From the NCBI RefSeq assembly GCF_001880325.1, contig NZ_CP016312.1:1426001-1490000 (forward strand): a stretch of 64,000 nt of DNA. Direction: 5' to 3'. Shown here in pieces: positions 55,274 through 63,972 of the stretch. The notes beneath the pieces were generated by a model. It was not told the DNA's origin and did no database searches. It was given only the letters and a program-made list of their open reading frames with translations. The position numbers and the translations under genes are program-made. Source of the stretch: Thermus brockianus. Lineage in GTDB: Bacteria; Deinococcota; Deinococci; Deinococcales; Thermaceae. The first letter of the stretch is position 1, and the number at the start of each line of letters is the position of its first letter.

Positions 55274-57749
55274 CCGCCTGCAGTGGATCTTTGAGCTTCG
55301 CGCCCAGGTTGCCGGGCTCACCGCCGCCGTCAGACAGGTGCGGGAGTTCCAGCGGGCGGTGGTGGGGGCTACCTCCGCCGCCCGCGCGGCCAGCGCGGGC
55401 ATAGGGGCGGAGTTCAGGGAGACGGGCTACGCCGCCCGCTCCCTCTCCCTGGCCCTGGCAGGGGTAGGGGCGGCCCGAGGAGGGTTCGCGGCCCTCGCCT
55501 CCGGGGCGGCCAGGGCCAGGGCGGAGATGGCCGCCCTCTCCTCCAGCGTTTTCAACCTCCGCAACCTCCTCCTCGCCGGGGCGGCGGGGTACGGGGCCAA
55601 GCTCGTCCTGGACGCGGTTTCGTTTAAGGAGAACACCCTCATCGCCTTCCAGACGCTTTTGGGCAGCCGCGAGGAGGCGGAGCGGATGATGCGGGAGGCG
55701 GTCAGGTTCGCCGCCGGCACCCCCTTTGAGACCCGGGACGTCATTGACGCGTACCAGCGTTTGCTGACCGACCGCTTCAAGCCGGCGGAAATCCCGGTGG
55801 TGCTCAAGGCCGTGGGCGACCTGGCCGCTCTGAAGGGGTTCAGCGAGGAGGTCATTGACCGAGCGCTCCGCGCCATCGGGCAAATCCGGGCCAAAGGGCG
55901 GTTGCAGGGCGAGGAGCTAGATCAGCTGGCCGAAGCCGGGGTGTCTCGCGGCAAGGTCTACGAGGTGATCGCGAAAAGGATCGGGAGGACGACCGATGAG
56001 GTGCGCAAACTGCAGGAAGCGGGGCGCATATCCGCTGACTTGGGCGTCGTGGCGGTCCTGGAAACCATACGCGATACCATTTCCGGCGGGCAGCTGGGGA
56101 AGCTCATGGACCTCACGAGCCGGTCCATCTCCGGGCTGTGGTCCACGCTCCGCTCCCGGCCCACGGAGCTCCTAATGGACATCAACGTTGACCCCGTGCG
56201 CAACGTGTTGGCTAACCTGGTAGCCCTCACCGACCCCGACACCCCTAGCCGCACGGGGCAGCGGTTAAAGGCCATGCTGGAGCGCTACATCGGCGGGGCG
56301 TTTAGGAGCGTGTTTGGTAGCCTCGCCGACGCTACCGACCCCTCGAGGGCCGAAGCCAACCTGAACCGCTTCCTGGACAGCGTGGAGCGCACGATTGCCA
56401 AGGTGAGCCTGGCGTGGCAGCGCATCCGCCCCGCCATCGTGGAGACGTGGCGCGGGGTCATGGACGGCATCCGAGCCGCTCAAAGCGTGGCCCAAACCGT
56501 GGCCCCCGTTCTAAACGCCGTGGCCCAAGCGCTAGGGGGCACTGCGGGCGGCATGGAGGCTTCCACCGTTTCTGGCTTCCGGCTCATCGGCATGGGCATC
56601 GCCTTGGCCGGAGCGTGGCGGCTTCTCAACCTCCTCACCCTGGGCATGGCGGGAAGCGTGGTGCGCTGGGGTGGGCTATCGGTGCTGTGGTTTGGCCGTG
56701 TGGCGTTGGCCGCCATGCGCTACGCCGTGGCCCACCGAGCCGCCATGATGGCCGCGGCCTCCAGCATGGGGCCCATGCTGGCCCGCTTGGGCATGGGGGC
56801 GCTAACCATCCTCCGGCTGGCCACCCCCTGGGGGCTGGTGGCTACGGCGGCGGCGTTTGCCGTGGGCTACATCATCCGCAACTGGGACAAGATCAGGGGA
56901 TTCTTCGCTAACCTCTGGACGTCCGTCTCCGGCGCGGCCTCGGCGACCTGGCAGAGGATCGCGGCCTGGGCGAGCGGGGCGTGGTCCTCCGTGGTGGCGG
57001 CGGTTTCCGGGGCGTGGGGGAGGATCACCGAGGCCGTCTCCAACGCCTGGGCCGCCCTCCGCGAGCGCGTTTCTAGCGCCGCGGGGAGGGTGCGGGAAGC
57101 CCTCTCGTCCCTCTACCGGGGAGTGGTGGAGTGGTTCAGGAGCCTCCCGGGCCGCATCGTGGAGGCCGTGCGTGGGGCGGGGAGCCGCTTTGTGGGGGGC
57201 TTGCGGGAGATCGTCCGGCGTGCCCCTGGCGGGGACCTCCTCCTGCGGGCGCTGGACGCGGCGGGGGGCGTGGCCCGCCAGGCGTGGGAGTGGGGGAAAG
57301 GCGTGGCCCGGGCTATTGGGGGCGGGGCCAGAGAGGGGCTCGGCATCCGTTCCCCCTCGCGGGTGTTCGCCCACATCGGAGCCATGACGGCCCTTGGCCT
57401 CGCCGTGGGCCTGCAGAACGCTGCGCCTATGGTGGAGCGGGCCACCCAAACGCTGCTCCAGGCGACGCAGGTGGCTCCCACGATAGAGGCCGCCATCAGA
57501 CTGCCGGAGGTCGCGCCTACTCTCCGCTCGCCCGAGGCTCCCCCGCCCCCTCCCGCTCCTCTCCTCCCCGTCGTGACCGCGCTAGCTCCTACGACCAGAG
57601 AAACCGTGGTCCATATCCACGTGAACGGGGCACAGGATCCACGGGAGGTGGCCCGCGAGGTGGTGGCGGCCATAGACCACTGGGCGGCGGGGCGCATCGT
57701 GGTGCTGGGCCTCGAGGCCCTGGCCTCGGAGGTGGGCCATGACGCATGA
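55266..57749 (+). CDS. tail tape measure protein
   Basis: 827 residues, mostly helical, with hydrophobic segments around 430-540 (FRLIGMGIALAGAWRLLNLLTLGMAG; LRLATPWGLVATAAAFAVGYIIRNW). The N-terminal TMP_2-like region contains the conserved FETRDVIDAYQRLLTDRF and GEELDQLAEAGVS. A Trp-repeat stretch (LWTSVSGAASATWQRIAAWASGAWSSVVAAVSGAWGRITEAVSNAWAAL) and IRSPSRVFAHIGAMTALGLAVGL near the C-terminus are classic for tape measures. Length sets tail length. GTG start. Confidence 0.92.
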   Translation: MDNRLQWIFELRAQVAGLTAAVRQVREFQRAVVGATSAARAASAGIGAEFRETGYAARSLSLALAGVGAARGGFAALASGAARARAEMAALSSSVFNLRNLLLAGAAGYGAKLVLDAVSFKENTLIAFQTLLGSREEAERMMREAVRFAAGTPFETRDVIDAYQRLLTDRFKPAEIPVVLKAVGDLAALKGFSEEVIDRALRAIGQIRAKGRLQGEELDQLAEAGVSRGKVYEVIAKRIGRTTDEVRKLQEAGRISADLGVVAVLETIRDTISGGQLGKLMDLTSRSISGLWSTLRSRPTELLMDINVDPVRNVLANLVALTDPDTPSRTGQRLKAMLERYIGGAFRSVFGSLADATDPSRAEANLNRFLDSVERTIAKVSLAWQRIRPAIVETWRGVMDGIRAAQSVAQTVAPVLNAVAQALGGTAGGMEASTVSGFRLIGMGIALAGAWRLLNLLTLGMAGSVVRWGGLSVLWFGRVALAAMRYAVAHRAAMMAAASSMGPMLARLGMGALTILRLATPWGLVATAAAFAVGYIIRNWDKIRGFFANLWTSVSGAASATWQRIAAWASGAWSSVVAAVSGAWGRITEAVSNAWAALRERVSSAAGRVREALSSLYRGVVEWFRSLPGRIVEAVRGAGSRFVGGLREIVRRAPGGDLLLRALDAAGGVARQAWEWGKGVARAIGGGAREGLGIRSPSRVFAHIGAMTALGLAVGLQNAAPMVERATQTLLQATQVAPTIEAAIRLPEVAPTLRSPEAPPPPPAPLLPVVTALAPTTRETVVHIHVNGAQDPREVAREVVAAIDHWAAGRIVVLGLEALASEVGHDA

Positions 57750-58287
57750 CGAGCTCGTCATCGTGGGCCCTAGCCGCTGGCGCATCGCCCCCGACCCCAA
57801 GGCGGACATCGTGGGGCAGGTGCGGGTGAGCGTGCGAGGCGGGGGCCTGCGCGAGTCCACCGTGGAGGTGCCGGGGCAGGACGGGGTGGTGTCCACGAAG
57901 CTCGGCTACTCCCCGGCAGAGGTCACGGTGGAAGTGCGGGTGGCGGACTTCGGCCAGCTGGACCGCATCCGGCGCTTCGCCGAGGTCTACCGCAACCGGC
58001 GCGGGGCGGAGAAGCACACCCCCGTCCAGCTCGTCCACCCCGCCACGCACCGCTGGGGCATCCGGGAGGTCTACCTGGTGGACCTGGAGGAGGCCCCCCT
58101 GGACTGGAGGGAGGGGTATCGGCTCACCCTCCGCTTCCAGGAGTGGTGGCCGGAGACGAGGACGAAGAAGGCCACCAAACAGCAGGGAGGCGGCGCCGGG
58201 GGTGAGGGCGGGCTCCTCGGCCAGGGCGTGAGCGTCCTGGAGGTGGACCGCCCCTCTAAGTCCCCCCCGCCTCCGCCTAAGAGGTAG
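57739..58287 (+). CDS. baseplate/tail protein downstream of the tape measure (Mu gp43 position)
   Basis: 182 residues, beta-rich (ADIVGQVRVSVRGGGLRESTVEVPGQDGVVSTKLGYSPAEVTVEVRVADFGQLDRIRRFAEVYRNRRG) with a basic, Gly- and Pro-rich C-terminal tail (QQGGGAGGEGGLLGQ; PPPPPKR). Position suggests the DNA-circularisation/hub-adapter protein of Mu-like phages, but no signature was confirmed. Confidence 0.6.
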   Translation: MTHDELVIVGPSRWRIAPDPKADIVGQVRVSVRGGGLRESTVEVPGQDGVVSTKLGYSPAEVTVEVRVADFGQLDRIRRFAEVYRNRRGAEKHTPVQLVHPATHRWGIREVYLVDLEEAPLDWREGYRLTLRFQEWWPETRTKKATKQQGGGAGGEGGLLGQGVSVLEVDRPSKSPPPPPKR

Positions 58288-58289
58288 CT

Positions 58290-58961
58290 ATGGCGAGCTT
58301 TAAGTTAGGCGACGACCCCATCGCCACCGGGGAGGTGGTGCGGCCCTACCCCGGACGGGCCCACGCCACCCTCCTCCTCGGGGTCCCTCACGGGGAGCAC
58401 TCCGTGACCGAAGGGGCGCCCGCGCCCCTTCGCCTTTTCCATGACGACGTGGAGCTCGTCCTCCATGGCACGCCCGTCCAGATCATGCGCACCCCGGAGG
58501 GCTGGCCCCTGGTGCGCTGGGTGGCCGGGGCGGGCGCCCTCCACCGCGTCCTGCGCCCCCGCTACTACCAGGGCGTGCCCGCCCGCCTGGTGGCGGAAGA
58601 CGCCCTGAAGGAGGTAGGGGAGAAGCCTGGGGCGCTGGACCTGCCCAGCGTCCTCAGGGTCTGGGTCCGCCACGCCGAGAGCGCCTACCGGCTCCTCTGG
58701 CGGCTGGCGGAAAGGGAGGGGCGGGCGATCTACGTGGGCGAGGACGGAAAGGTCCACGCGGAGCGCCCCGAGTGGCCCAAGGGCCCCGAGGTGCCCGGGG
58801 CGAAAGCCCTCGGCCCCGGGGCGTACCTAGCCCCCCTGGACCTCTCCCTCCGCCCGGGCGCGGAGGCCACCCTCTGGCTAGGTGGGGTGCGGGTGCCCGT
58901 CCGGGTGAGCCGAATCGTCTATCGGCTGGAGATGGCCACGATGGAGGTGTGGCGTGCGTGA
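58290..58961 (+). CDS. baseplate hub protein (Mu gp44/gpP-like)
   Basis: 223 residues, beta-rich with the hub-like sequence AEDALKEVGEKPGALDLPSVLRVWVRHAESAYRLLWRLAEREGRAIYVGEDGKVHAERPEW, resembling the phage late control gene D family. It is shorter than gpD-type hubs. Precedes the spike gene by overlap of 8 nt. Confidence 0.65.
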   Translation: MASFKLGDDPIATGEVVRPYPGRAHATLLLGVPHGEHSVTEGAPAPLRLFHDDVELVLHGTPVQIMRTPEGWPLVRWVAGAGALHRVLRPRYYQGVPARLVAEDALKEVGEKPGALDLPSVLRVWVRHAESAYRLLWRLAEREGRAIYVGEDGKVHAERPEWPKGPEVPGAKALGPGAYLAPLDLSLRPGAEATLWLGGVRVPVRVSRIVYRLEMATMEVWRA

Positions 58962-59451
58962 GCGAGCCGTTCGCGCTCTGAAGGCCCTCGTCTACCCCGA
59001 GGGCATAGACTTCCTCGCCCTCTACCCGGCGGAGGTCCTCCTGGACCACGGGGACATGCACCTGGACCTCCGCCCGGACGACCCGCGCTTCCCTCACCTC
59101 GTCCGGGTGCCCCTGCGCGTGTTCCTCCCCGGGGCGTACGTGCGGGTCAAATCGGGTAGCCGGGTACTCCTCGGGTTTGAGGGGGGAAACCCTGAGCGCC
59201 CCGTGGCCTACCTGTGGGAGGCCGGGGGAACGGTGGTGGTAGAGATCCGCTCCGTGTCTGGCCGCCGGGTCCGGGTGGACGACGAAGCGGGAGAGATCCG
59301 GGTGGAGGACCCCGTCCGGGTCGTGGTGGACGCCCCCCAAATCCTCCTTGCCGGGGGCGGCCCCCCTGTGGCCCGGGTGGGGGACCCGGTGCAGGTGGGG
59401 GCGGCTGTGGGCCAGATAATCGGCGGCAGTTCCAAGGTCTTTTCGGGGTGA
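58954..59451 (+). CDS. baseplate assembly / tail spike protein (gpV, Mu gp45-like)
   Basis: 165 residues. An N-terminal OB-like part (LRVFLPGAYVRVKSGSRVLLGFEGGNPERPVAYLWEAG) followed by a beta-prism-like repetitive C-terminus (VVVEIRSVSGRRVRVDDEAGEIRVEDPVRVVVDAPQILLAGGGPPVARVGDPV), as in central spikes that pierce the cell envelope. Confidence 0.75.
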   Translation: MRERAVRALKALVYPEGIDFLALYPAEVLLDHGDMHLDLRPDDPRFPHLVRVPLRVFLPGAYVRVKSGSRVLLGFEGGNPERPVAYLWEAGGTVVVEIRSVSGRRVRVDDEAGEIRVEDPVRVVVDAPQILLAGGGPPVARVGDPVQVGAAVGQIIGGSSKVFSG

Positions 59452-59454
59452 ACC

Positions 59455-59832
59455 ATGACCGACTTCGGGACCGACATCACTGAAGAGCTGACCTGGCGCC
59501 GGGTCTCCGGCCTGGAGAACCTGGCCCGGGCCATCGCCCGCCGCTACATCACCCCGAGGGGGGCGCTCTGGTACGCCCCGGGGTACGGGCTGGACCTGCG
59601 GCGCTACTTGAACGAGGCCATGACCCCAGAGCTCCTGGAGGAGATGCGCATCCTGGTGGAGCAGGAGGCCGAGAAGGACCCCCGGGTGCGCTTCGCCGAG
59701 GCCAGCGTGGCCCCAGAACCGGACCACCGCGTGCGGGTGGCCCTGCGCTTGGAGACGGACCAAGGGCCCTTTGACCTGGTCCTCAGCGTGGACCGGGTGA
59801 GCGTGGAGGTGCTGAATGCCTACCCTGGATGA
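59455..59832 (+). CDS. baseplate wedge protein (gpW/gp25-like, Mu gp46)
   Basis: 125 residues: LENLARAIARRYITPRGALWYAPGYGLDLRRYLNEAMTPELLEEMRILVEQEAEKDPRVRFAEASV is the characteristic Mu gp46/gpW pattern. Overlaps the J gene by 17 nt. Confidence 0.85.
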   Translation: MTDFGTDITEELTWRRVSGLENLARAIARRYITPRGALWYAPGYGLDLRRYLNEAMTPELLEEMRILVEQEAEKDPRVRFAEASVAPEPDHRVRVALRLETDQGPFDLVLSVDRVSVEVLNAYPG

Positions 59833-60910
59833 GTTGCTGACGCCCCGAACACGGGACGAGCTTCGGCAAATGCTCCTGGACGAACTCGCCCGCCAGGGGT
59901 TCCCCTTGACCGACTTCGTACCTGGGAGTGTGGCCCGCCACGTGGCCGTGGAGACTCCTGCTCTGGGGCTGGAGGACCTTTGGCGCACCATTGCCCAAAT
60001 CGCCCGGGGGGGCTACCTCTCCACGGCACAGGGGCCATGGCTAGATCTGTTGGCAGAGGAGTTTTTCGCCCTGGAACGGAAGCGGGCCACGTTTGCCCGC
60101 GGGCGGGTGCGGCTGACGGCAAGCCCCGGTTCTGGCCCCTACAACATCCAGCCCGGCGACCTGTGGCTAGGTACCGCAGACGGGCTACTTTACCAAAACA
60201 CCACCGGAGGGCTGCTCCAATCGGGAGGTCAGCTGGACGTGGAGGTGCAAGCGGAAAGTCCCGGTTCCCGGTACAACGTGCCCGCTGGGGCCATTTCCAT
60301 CCTGCACACCCCCCTGCCGGGAGTGAGCGCCACGAACCCGCCCGACTGGCTCCTGGAGGCGGGCCGGGACGAGGAAACGGACGAGGAGCTGCGGGGGCGC
60401 TGCCGCACCCGCTGGGCTGAGCTGGGGGGTGGGGCGACCCGCCACGCCTACGAGTTCTGGGCTCTCACCGCCCATCCTGCGGTAACCAAGGTGCGGGTGC
60501 TGGATGACCACCCTCGAGGGCAGGGCACGGTGGACGTGGTGGTCTGGGGCGAGGGTGGCCTAGGAGCCGACGTGGTGGCCCAGGTGGACGCCTACATCCA
60601 GGAGCGCCGTCCCCTCACGGCCAACGTGTTGGTCTATGCCGCCACGCCTCGGGTGGTCAATGTGAGCGCCACCATTGCCGTTCGGACTGGGCATCTCTCT
60701 GCGGCCCAATCCTCAGTGGTTAGTGAACTCAGCGCGCTGCAGCGGGAGATGCCCATAGGGGGCACCCTGTACCGTTCCCGGCTAGTGGAAGCCCTCTTTG
60801 TCCGCCCGCACGTGGTGAACGTGGTCCTGTCTGCCCCCAGCGCCGATGTTGCTCTCGCCCCCACCGAAGCCCTGGTGCTCGCACCGACCCTCACGTGGCA
60901 GGAGGTCTAG
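59816..60910 (+). CDS. baseplate J-like protein (Mu gp47)
   Basis: 364 residues with the J family signatures DFVPGSVARHVAVETPALGLEDLWRTI, LLAEEFFALERKRATFARGRVRLT, PGSRYNVPAGAISIL, GRDEETDEELRGRCRTRW and VRVLDDHPRGQGTVDVVVWGEGG. Forms the baseplate wedges with the gp46- and gp48-type proteins. Confidence 0.92.
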   Translation: MPTLDELLTPRTRDELRQMLLDELARQGFPLTDFVPGSVARHVAVETPALGLEDLWRTIAQIARGGYLSTAQGPWLDLLAEEFFALERKRATFARGRVRLTASPGSGPYNIQPGDLWLGTADGLLYQNTTGGLLQSGGQLDVEVQAESPGSRYNVPAGAISILHTPLPGVSATNPPDWLLEAGRDEETDEELRGRCRTRWAELGGGATRHAYEFWALTAHPAVTKVRVLDDHPRGQGTVDVVVWGEGGLGADVVAQVDAYIQERRPLTANVLVYAATPRVVNVSATIAVRTGHLSAAQSSVVSELSALQREMPIGGTLYRSRLVEALFVRPHVVNVVLSAPSADVALAPTEALVLAPTLTWQEV

Positions 60911-61543
60911 ATGTCGTACGCAGACTGGCTGCCGAAGGTGCAACCCCCATGGCTACACGGCGACCGCGGCCAGGCGTGGGCTAGGGCATTGGGGAGCACT
61001 CTGGACCGGACGGTAGATGCGGCGGTAGACGCGGTGCAAGCGCGGCATCCCAGCTACGCCGATACCCAAGCGCTCTTGCAATTGGCCCACGACCGGGCCA
61101 TGCCCACCTTCCCCGGTGAATACATAGACGCCTTCCGCCAGCGGGTCCGCCTGGCCCGGGTGTTTTGGGAGAAGGCCGGGACCCTGCCCGGGGTCCTCCT
61201 GTGGCTTCGCGCGGCGGGCTACCAGGCCTTCGTCCGCGAGCACTACCTGGATGACCCCGCCATCTGGGCCGAGTTTTCCGTGTATCTGTGGCCCGAAGTG
61301 GCCGCCTACGTTACCGACCGCTGGAATGACGGGGTGGGGGCATGGGACGACGGCACCCCGTGGGACTACCAACTGGCCGCCACGGAGGTCATCCGCATCC
61401 CTACTCTGTTGCGGGAGGTGAAGCCTGCCCACGCTCGGGTCCGGAGCATTTGGTACGTCTCCGGACTCCGGGATGCATGGGACGACGGTGGGGCATGGGA
61501 CGACGGGAGGACATGGAACCCTGAGCCCATCCAAATCCTGTAG
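60911..61543 (+). CDS. tail protein I / Mu gp48-like (DUF2313)
   Basis: 210 residues; YADWLPKVQPPWLHGDRGQAWARALGSTLDRTVDAAVDAVQARHPSYADTQALLQLAHDRAMPTFPGEYIDAFRQRVRLARVFWEKAGTLPGVLLWLRAAGY fits the wedge-to-fibre connector. The C-terminal part repeats a W-D/N-D-G motif (WNDGVGAWDDGTPWDY; AWDDGGAWDDGRTWN). First base directly follows the J stop codon. Confidence 0.78.
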   Translation: MSYADWLPKVQPPWLHGDRGQAWARALGSTLDRTVDAAVDAVQARHPSYADTQALLQLAHDRAMPTFPGEYIDAFRQRVRLARVFWEKAGTLPGVLLWLRAAGYQAFVREHYLDDPAIWAEFSVYLWPEVAAYVTDRWNDGVGAWDDGTPWDYQLAATEVIRIPTLLREVKPAHARVRSIWYVSGLRDAWDDGGAWDDGRTWNPEPIQIL

Positions 61544-61558
61544 CTGTAGGAGGTAGAC

Positions 61559-62389
61559 ATGCCTGAGAACCTGACGCCGCAAGACCAGTGGGAGACGCAG
61601 TTTGAAGTGCCCCTTCCGGGGGAACCCCGAAACATCGGGCCGCTCAGGACGCTCTTCCAGAAGCTCCTCAACCGCACGGAGCGCCTGAAGAGCCGCATAG
61701 GGGCCATCCTGGGCACGAATTGGGATGCTACACCGCCTGATACCATAGCCGGGCTCGCGAATAGGGTGGGAGCCCTTGAAGCCAACCAGGGCGGCACCAC
61801 CCTCTCTGCCCACCGGACCGCGCCAGTCCTGGACCATCCCGATGGTTCCGTTACCACAGACAAGCTAGCTGACGGGAGCGTAACGACCGCAAAATTGGCC
61901 AATGGGGCGGTAAATGGTGCTAAGCTGGCCCCGGGAGCGGTGGGAACTGCACAACTGGCCGATGCCAGCATTACCGTTTCAAAATTGGCCTTTGGCGTGT
62001 CTATTTTGGACAGCGACGGGATGCCCCTGGATAGTGCGGGGCGCAAGATTGTGGCATACGGCTCTAACTCCAACGGGTCGTTTGTGCGCTTCGCCGATGG
62101 GACGCAGATTTGTTGGGCGAAACAACCTACTAGTAGGTGGGCCAGCGCGTCCGAAGTTTCAGTTCAGAGGGGCGTAACCGTCTACACCAGAGACCTCCTC
62201 GGAGTGACTTTTCCAGCCGCCTTCGTGGACGAACCCTCCATAGCTCTAGGAGGCGACGTCGCCGATGCCCAACTGAAATCATTTGTAGTCTGGAACCCGT
62301 CCGCGACTAGGTTCAACATAGGGGCTATCTACCAGATTAGCGGGGCGCCCATTTTCTCTTACTACATCGCCATCGGGAGGTGGTACTAA
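61559..62389 (+). CDS. tail fibre protein
   Basis: 276 residues. N-terminal helical attachment part ([15 protein letters not shown]), then five ten-residue shaft repeats ([50 protein letters not shown], about 95-144), then a beta-rich tip ([10 protein letters not shown]...YYIAIGRWY). Base composition is less GC-rich than the tail genes upstream, as often for host-range genes that recombine. GGAGGT before the ATG. Confidence 0.82.
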   Translation: MPENLTPQDQWETQFEVPLPGEPRNIGPLRTLFQKLLNRTERLKSRIGAILGTNWDATPPDTIAGLANRVGALEANQGGTTLSAHRTAPVLDHPDGSVTTDKLADGSVTTAKLANGAVNGAKLAPGAVGTAQLADASITVSKLAFGVSILDSDGMPLDSAGRKIVAYGSNSNGSFVRFADGTQICWAKQPTSRWASASEVSVQRGVTVYTRDLLGVTFPAAFVDEPSIALGGDVADAQLKSFVVWNPSATRFNIGAIYQISGAPIFSYYIAIGRWY

Positions 62390-62391
62390 TA

Positions 62392-62688
62392 ATGATTCGG
62401 GTATCCTACACCCCTCAATTAGCTCTGCCCGGCCACTCTCTTCGCTACTCCTGGAGCGGCAGGGTCCTCACGGCCACCCTGGCCACGCCAGGGCAGGAGC
62501 TAACGGAGCAATACGACCTCTCCGTCCTCCAGCCGGGGGACTCAGTAGAGGTAGTGGAACCAGAGGTGCTCCCGTTCAGCCCGGTGGTGAGCGCCCGGTG
62601 CCTGGAGGACGGCACCCTGGAGGTCCGGCTTCTCCTCTGGTATGAGGGCGAGGAGCCGGAAGTGCGAGAGGAGGTGCTAGATGGCTAA
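62392..62688 (+). CDS. fibre-associated protein of unknown function
   Basis: 98 residues, beta-rich (IRVSYTPQLALPGHSLRYSWSGRVLTATLATPGQELTEQYDLSVLQPGDSVEVVEPEVL). Set between fibre and fibre chaperone, so probably a fibre or decoration component. GGAGGTGGT precedes the ATG at 62392. Confidence 0.55.
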   Translation: MIRVSYTPQLALPGHSLRYSWSGRVLTATLATPGQELTEQYDLSVLQPGDSVEVVEPEVLPFSPVVSARCLEDGTLEVRLLLWYEGEEPEVREEVLDG

Positions 62689-62959
62689 ACTTAGGGTTCT
62701 TACCAAGGAGGAGCGCATCCGCCGGGCGTGGGCCGCTTTGAGGGCCGAGCGGAACCGCCGCCTGGCAGATGCCGATTGGATCGTGGTTCGAGCTTATGAG
62801 CGCGGTGAGCCTGTGCCGGAGGAGTGGGCCAACTACCGGCAAGCATTGCGTGATTTGCCTGGCATCCTCACTGACGAGCAGGTACTGGCGGGAGATGTTC
62901 CCTGGCCTGTTCGTCCCGACGAAACCACAAAGGAGAAAATAGGAGGTGGCGCACCCTAA
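62681..62959 (+). CDS. tail fibre assembly chaperone-like protein
   Basis: 92 residues. RRAWAALRAERNRRLADADWIVVRAYERGEPVPEEWANYRQALRDLPGI is the motif of small phage tail-assembly chaperones. Its last codons (ATA GGA GGT GGC) look like the ribosome site of a following gene, which is missing: the region right after it has been replaced (see 62960-63205), so the true C-terminus may be altered. Confidence 0.7.
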   Translation: MAKLRVLTKEERIRRAWAALRAERNRRLADADWIVVRAYERGEPVPEEWANYRQALRDLPGILTDEQVLAGDVPWPVRPDETTKEKIGGGAP

Positions 62960-63205
62960 CGGCTCTGGACGGCCGGGATGTCCCCTTACCGCCTCGACCC
63001 CTAGGGTCGGGGCTCCATGCCCCGACCCGACCTTGCGCACTACCTAGTCGGACACCTGCACCGCGCATAAGCCCAGAATTGCGGTCAACTGATGTGCGTT
63101 CAGTCGGCTCACCTTTCTGTTGCATAACGGCTCACATCGTTAACCCAAAGCATGATTGAACTGCGTCAAATTAACCTAGAGCATGATCGTCTATTGACCT
63201 AGAGC
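62960..63205. other. foreign non-coding segment replacing the start of the endolysin gene
   Basis: About 250 bp with no credible frame, A/T-richer in its right half. It begins immediately after an AGGAGGT that should serve a lysis gene and ends where a truncated endolysin frame resumes. It holds a perfect 10-bp hairpin and direct repeats annotated separately. Likely the scar of an insertion plus deletion. Confidence 0.6.
63004..63028. repeat. perfect 10-bp inverted repeat
   Basis: GGGTCGGGGC-TCCAT-GCCCCGACCC. No T-tract on either side, so not a normal terminator; resembles the subterminal hairpins of some small transposable elements. Confidence 0.5.
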
Positions 63206-63211
63206 GTGACG
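63141..63211 (+). repeat. three direct repeats of a 17-mer
   Basis: TTAACCCAAAGCATGAT (63141), TTAACCTAGAGCATGAT (63172) and TTGACCTAGAGCGTGAC (63195), start distances 31 and 23. The last runs into the first codons of the truncated endolysin. Looks like an array of protein-binding sites, such as a transposon end. Confidence 0.6.
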
Positions 63212-63559
63212 GATGACACCGGCGTCGCCCTCTATGTGTTTGACTCCGCCGTCCAGCACGGGGTAGGGTGGGTGCGCAAGGCGCTCACGAATAGCCTGCG
63301 TGAGGCGCTCTCCCGCCACCCCCTCCTGGGCCTAGCCCAGTTCCACCGCGACAGATGCGAGTACTACGCTGCCCTGCCCCATTTCCCAACATTCGGACGG
63401 GGGTGGCTTCGCCGGGTGGCCGCTGTCTACGCCGAGGCGGTGGGGTTGGAACACCCCGAGGGGCTTATCCGGGTGAAGGAGCTCAACCTGGACGGGCAGG
63501 AGCTCCCCGTGAGCGTGGCTCGCTGGGTTGGGTCTACGCTGTGGGTAAAGAGGAGGTAG
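63206..63559 (+). pseudogene. phage endolysin (GH108/TtsA-like), N-terminally truncated
   Basis: 117 codons from a GTG without Shine-Dalgarno. ALYVFDSAVQHGVGWVRKAL corresponds to the internal (V)FDxAVNxG segment of glycoside hydrolase 108 muramidases, and the following ~90 residues (REALSRHPLLGLAQFHRDRCEYYAALPHFPTFGRGWLRRVAAVYAEA) to their peptidoglycan-binding C-terminal part. The N-terminal ~90 residues with the catalytic Glu-Gly-Gly motif are absent and replaced by unrelated DNA. The prophage is probably lysis-defective unless another lysin exists beyond the window. Confidence 0.7.
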
Positions 63560-63561
63560 GT

Positions 63562-63972
63562 ATGGGAAAGAAGATGCGGTTTAGGACGGTTCTGGCCCTT
63601 GGTTTCGCTCTCTCCGGCCTGGCGCTGGCCCAGGAGGGGGGCATCCCCACCGACATCTCCCAGTGGTTCGCTTCCACGGCTTCCCTGGCGGCGGTGGTGG
63701 CCGCACTGGTGGCGCTCATCCGGAAGCATGTTCTCCGGTCCCTGGACGGCGTGGCCGTGGTGGGCCTCTCCCTGGCCCTCGGCGTGGCCCTCGCCTACCT
63801 GGGCCACCGCATGGGGTATGTGGGACCAGACTGGCTCACCTTCGGCATCGGGGCGGGCCTCGCGGCCTCTGGTGGTACTGCGTGGCTCCGCTCCATCGCC
63901 AGTGGGGGGGGCGGCAAGAATGCGCCGGGTGGGAACGCTCCTACTGACGCTGGGCGCGCTCGCCTGCGGTAG
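63562..63972 (+). CDS. phage holin
   Basis: 136 residues with GGAGGTAGGT before the ATG. N-terminal hydrophobic, signal-like segment (FRTVLALGFALSGLALAQ), then helices TASLAAVVAALVALI, VAVVGLSLALGVALAYLG and WLTFGIGAGLAASGGTAWL, and a Gly-rich tail (SGGGGKNAPGGNAP). Position next to the endolysin fits a holin that permeabilises the membrane. Confidence 0.7.
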   Translation: MGKKMRFRTVLALGFALSGLALAQEGGIPTDISQWFASTASLAAVVAALVALIRKHVLRSLDGVAVVGLSLALGVALAYLGHRMGYVGPDWLTFGIGAGLAASGGTAWLRSIASGGGGKNAPGGNAPTDAGRARLR

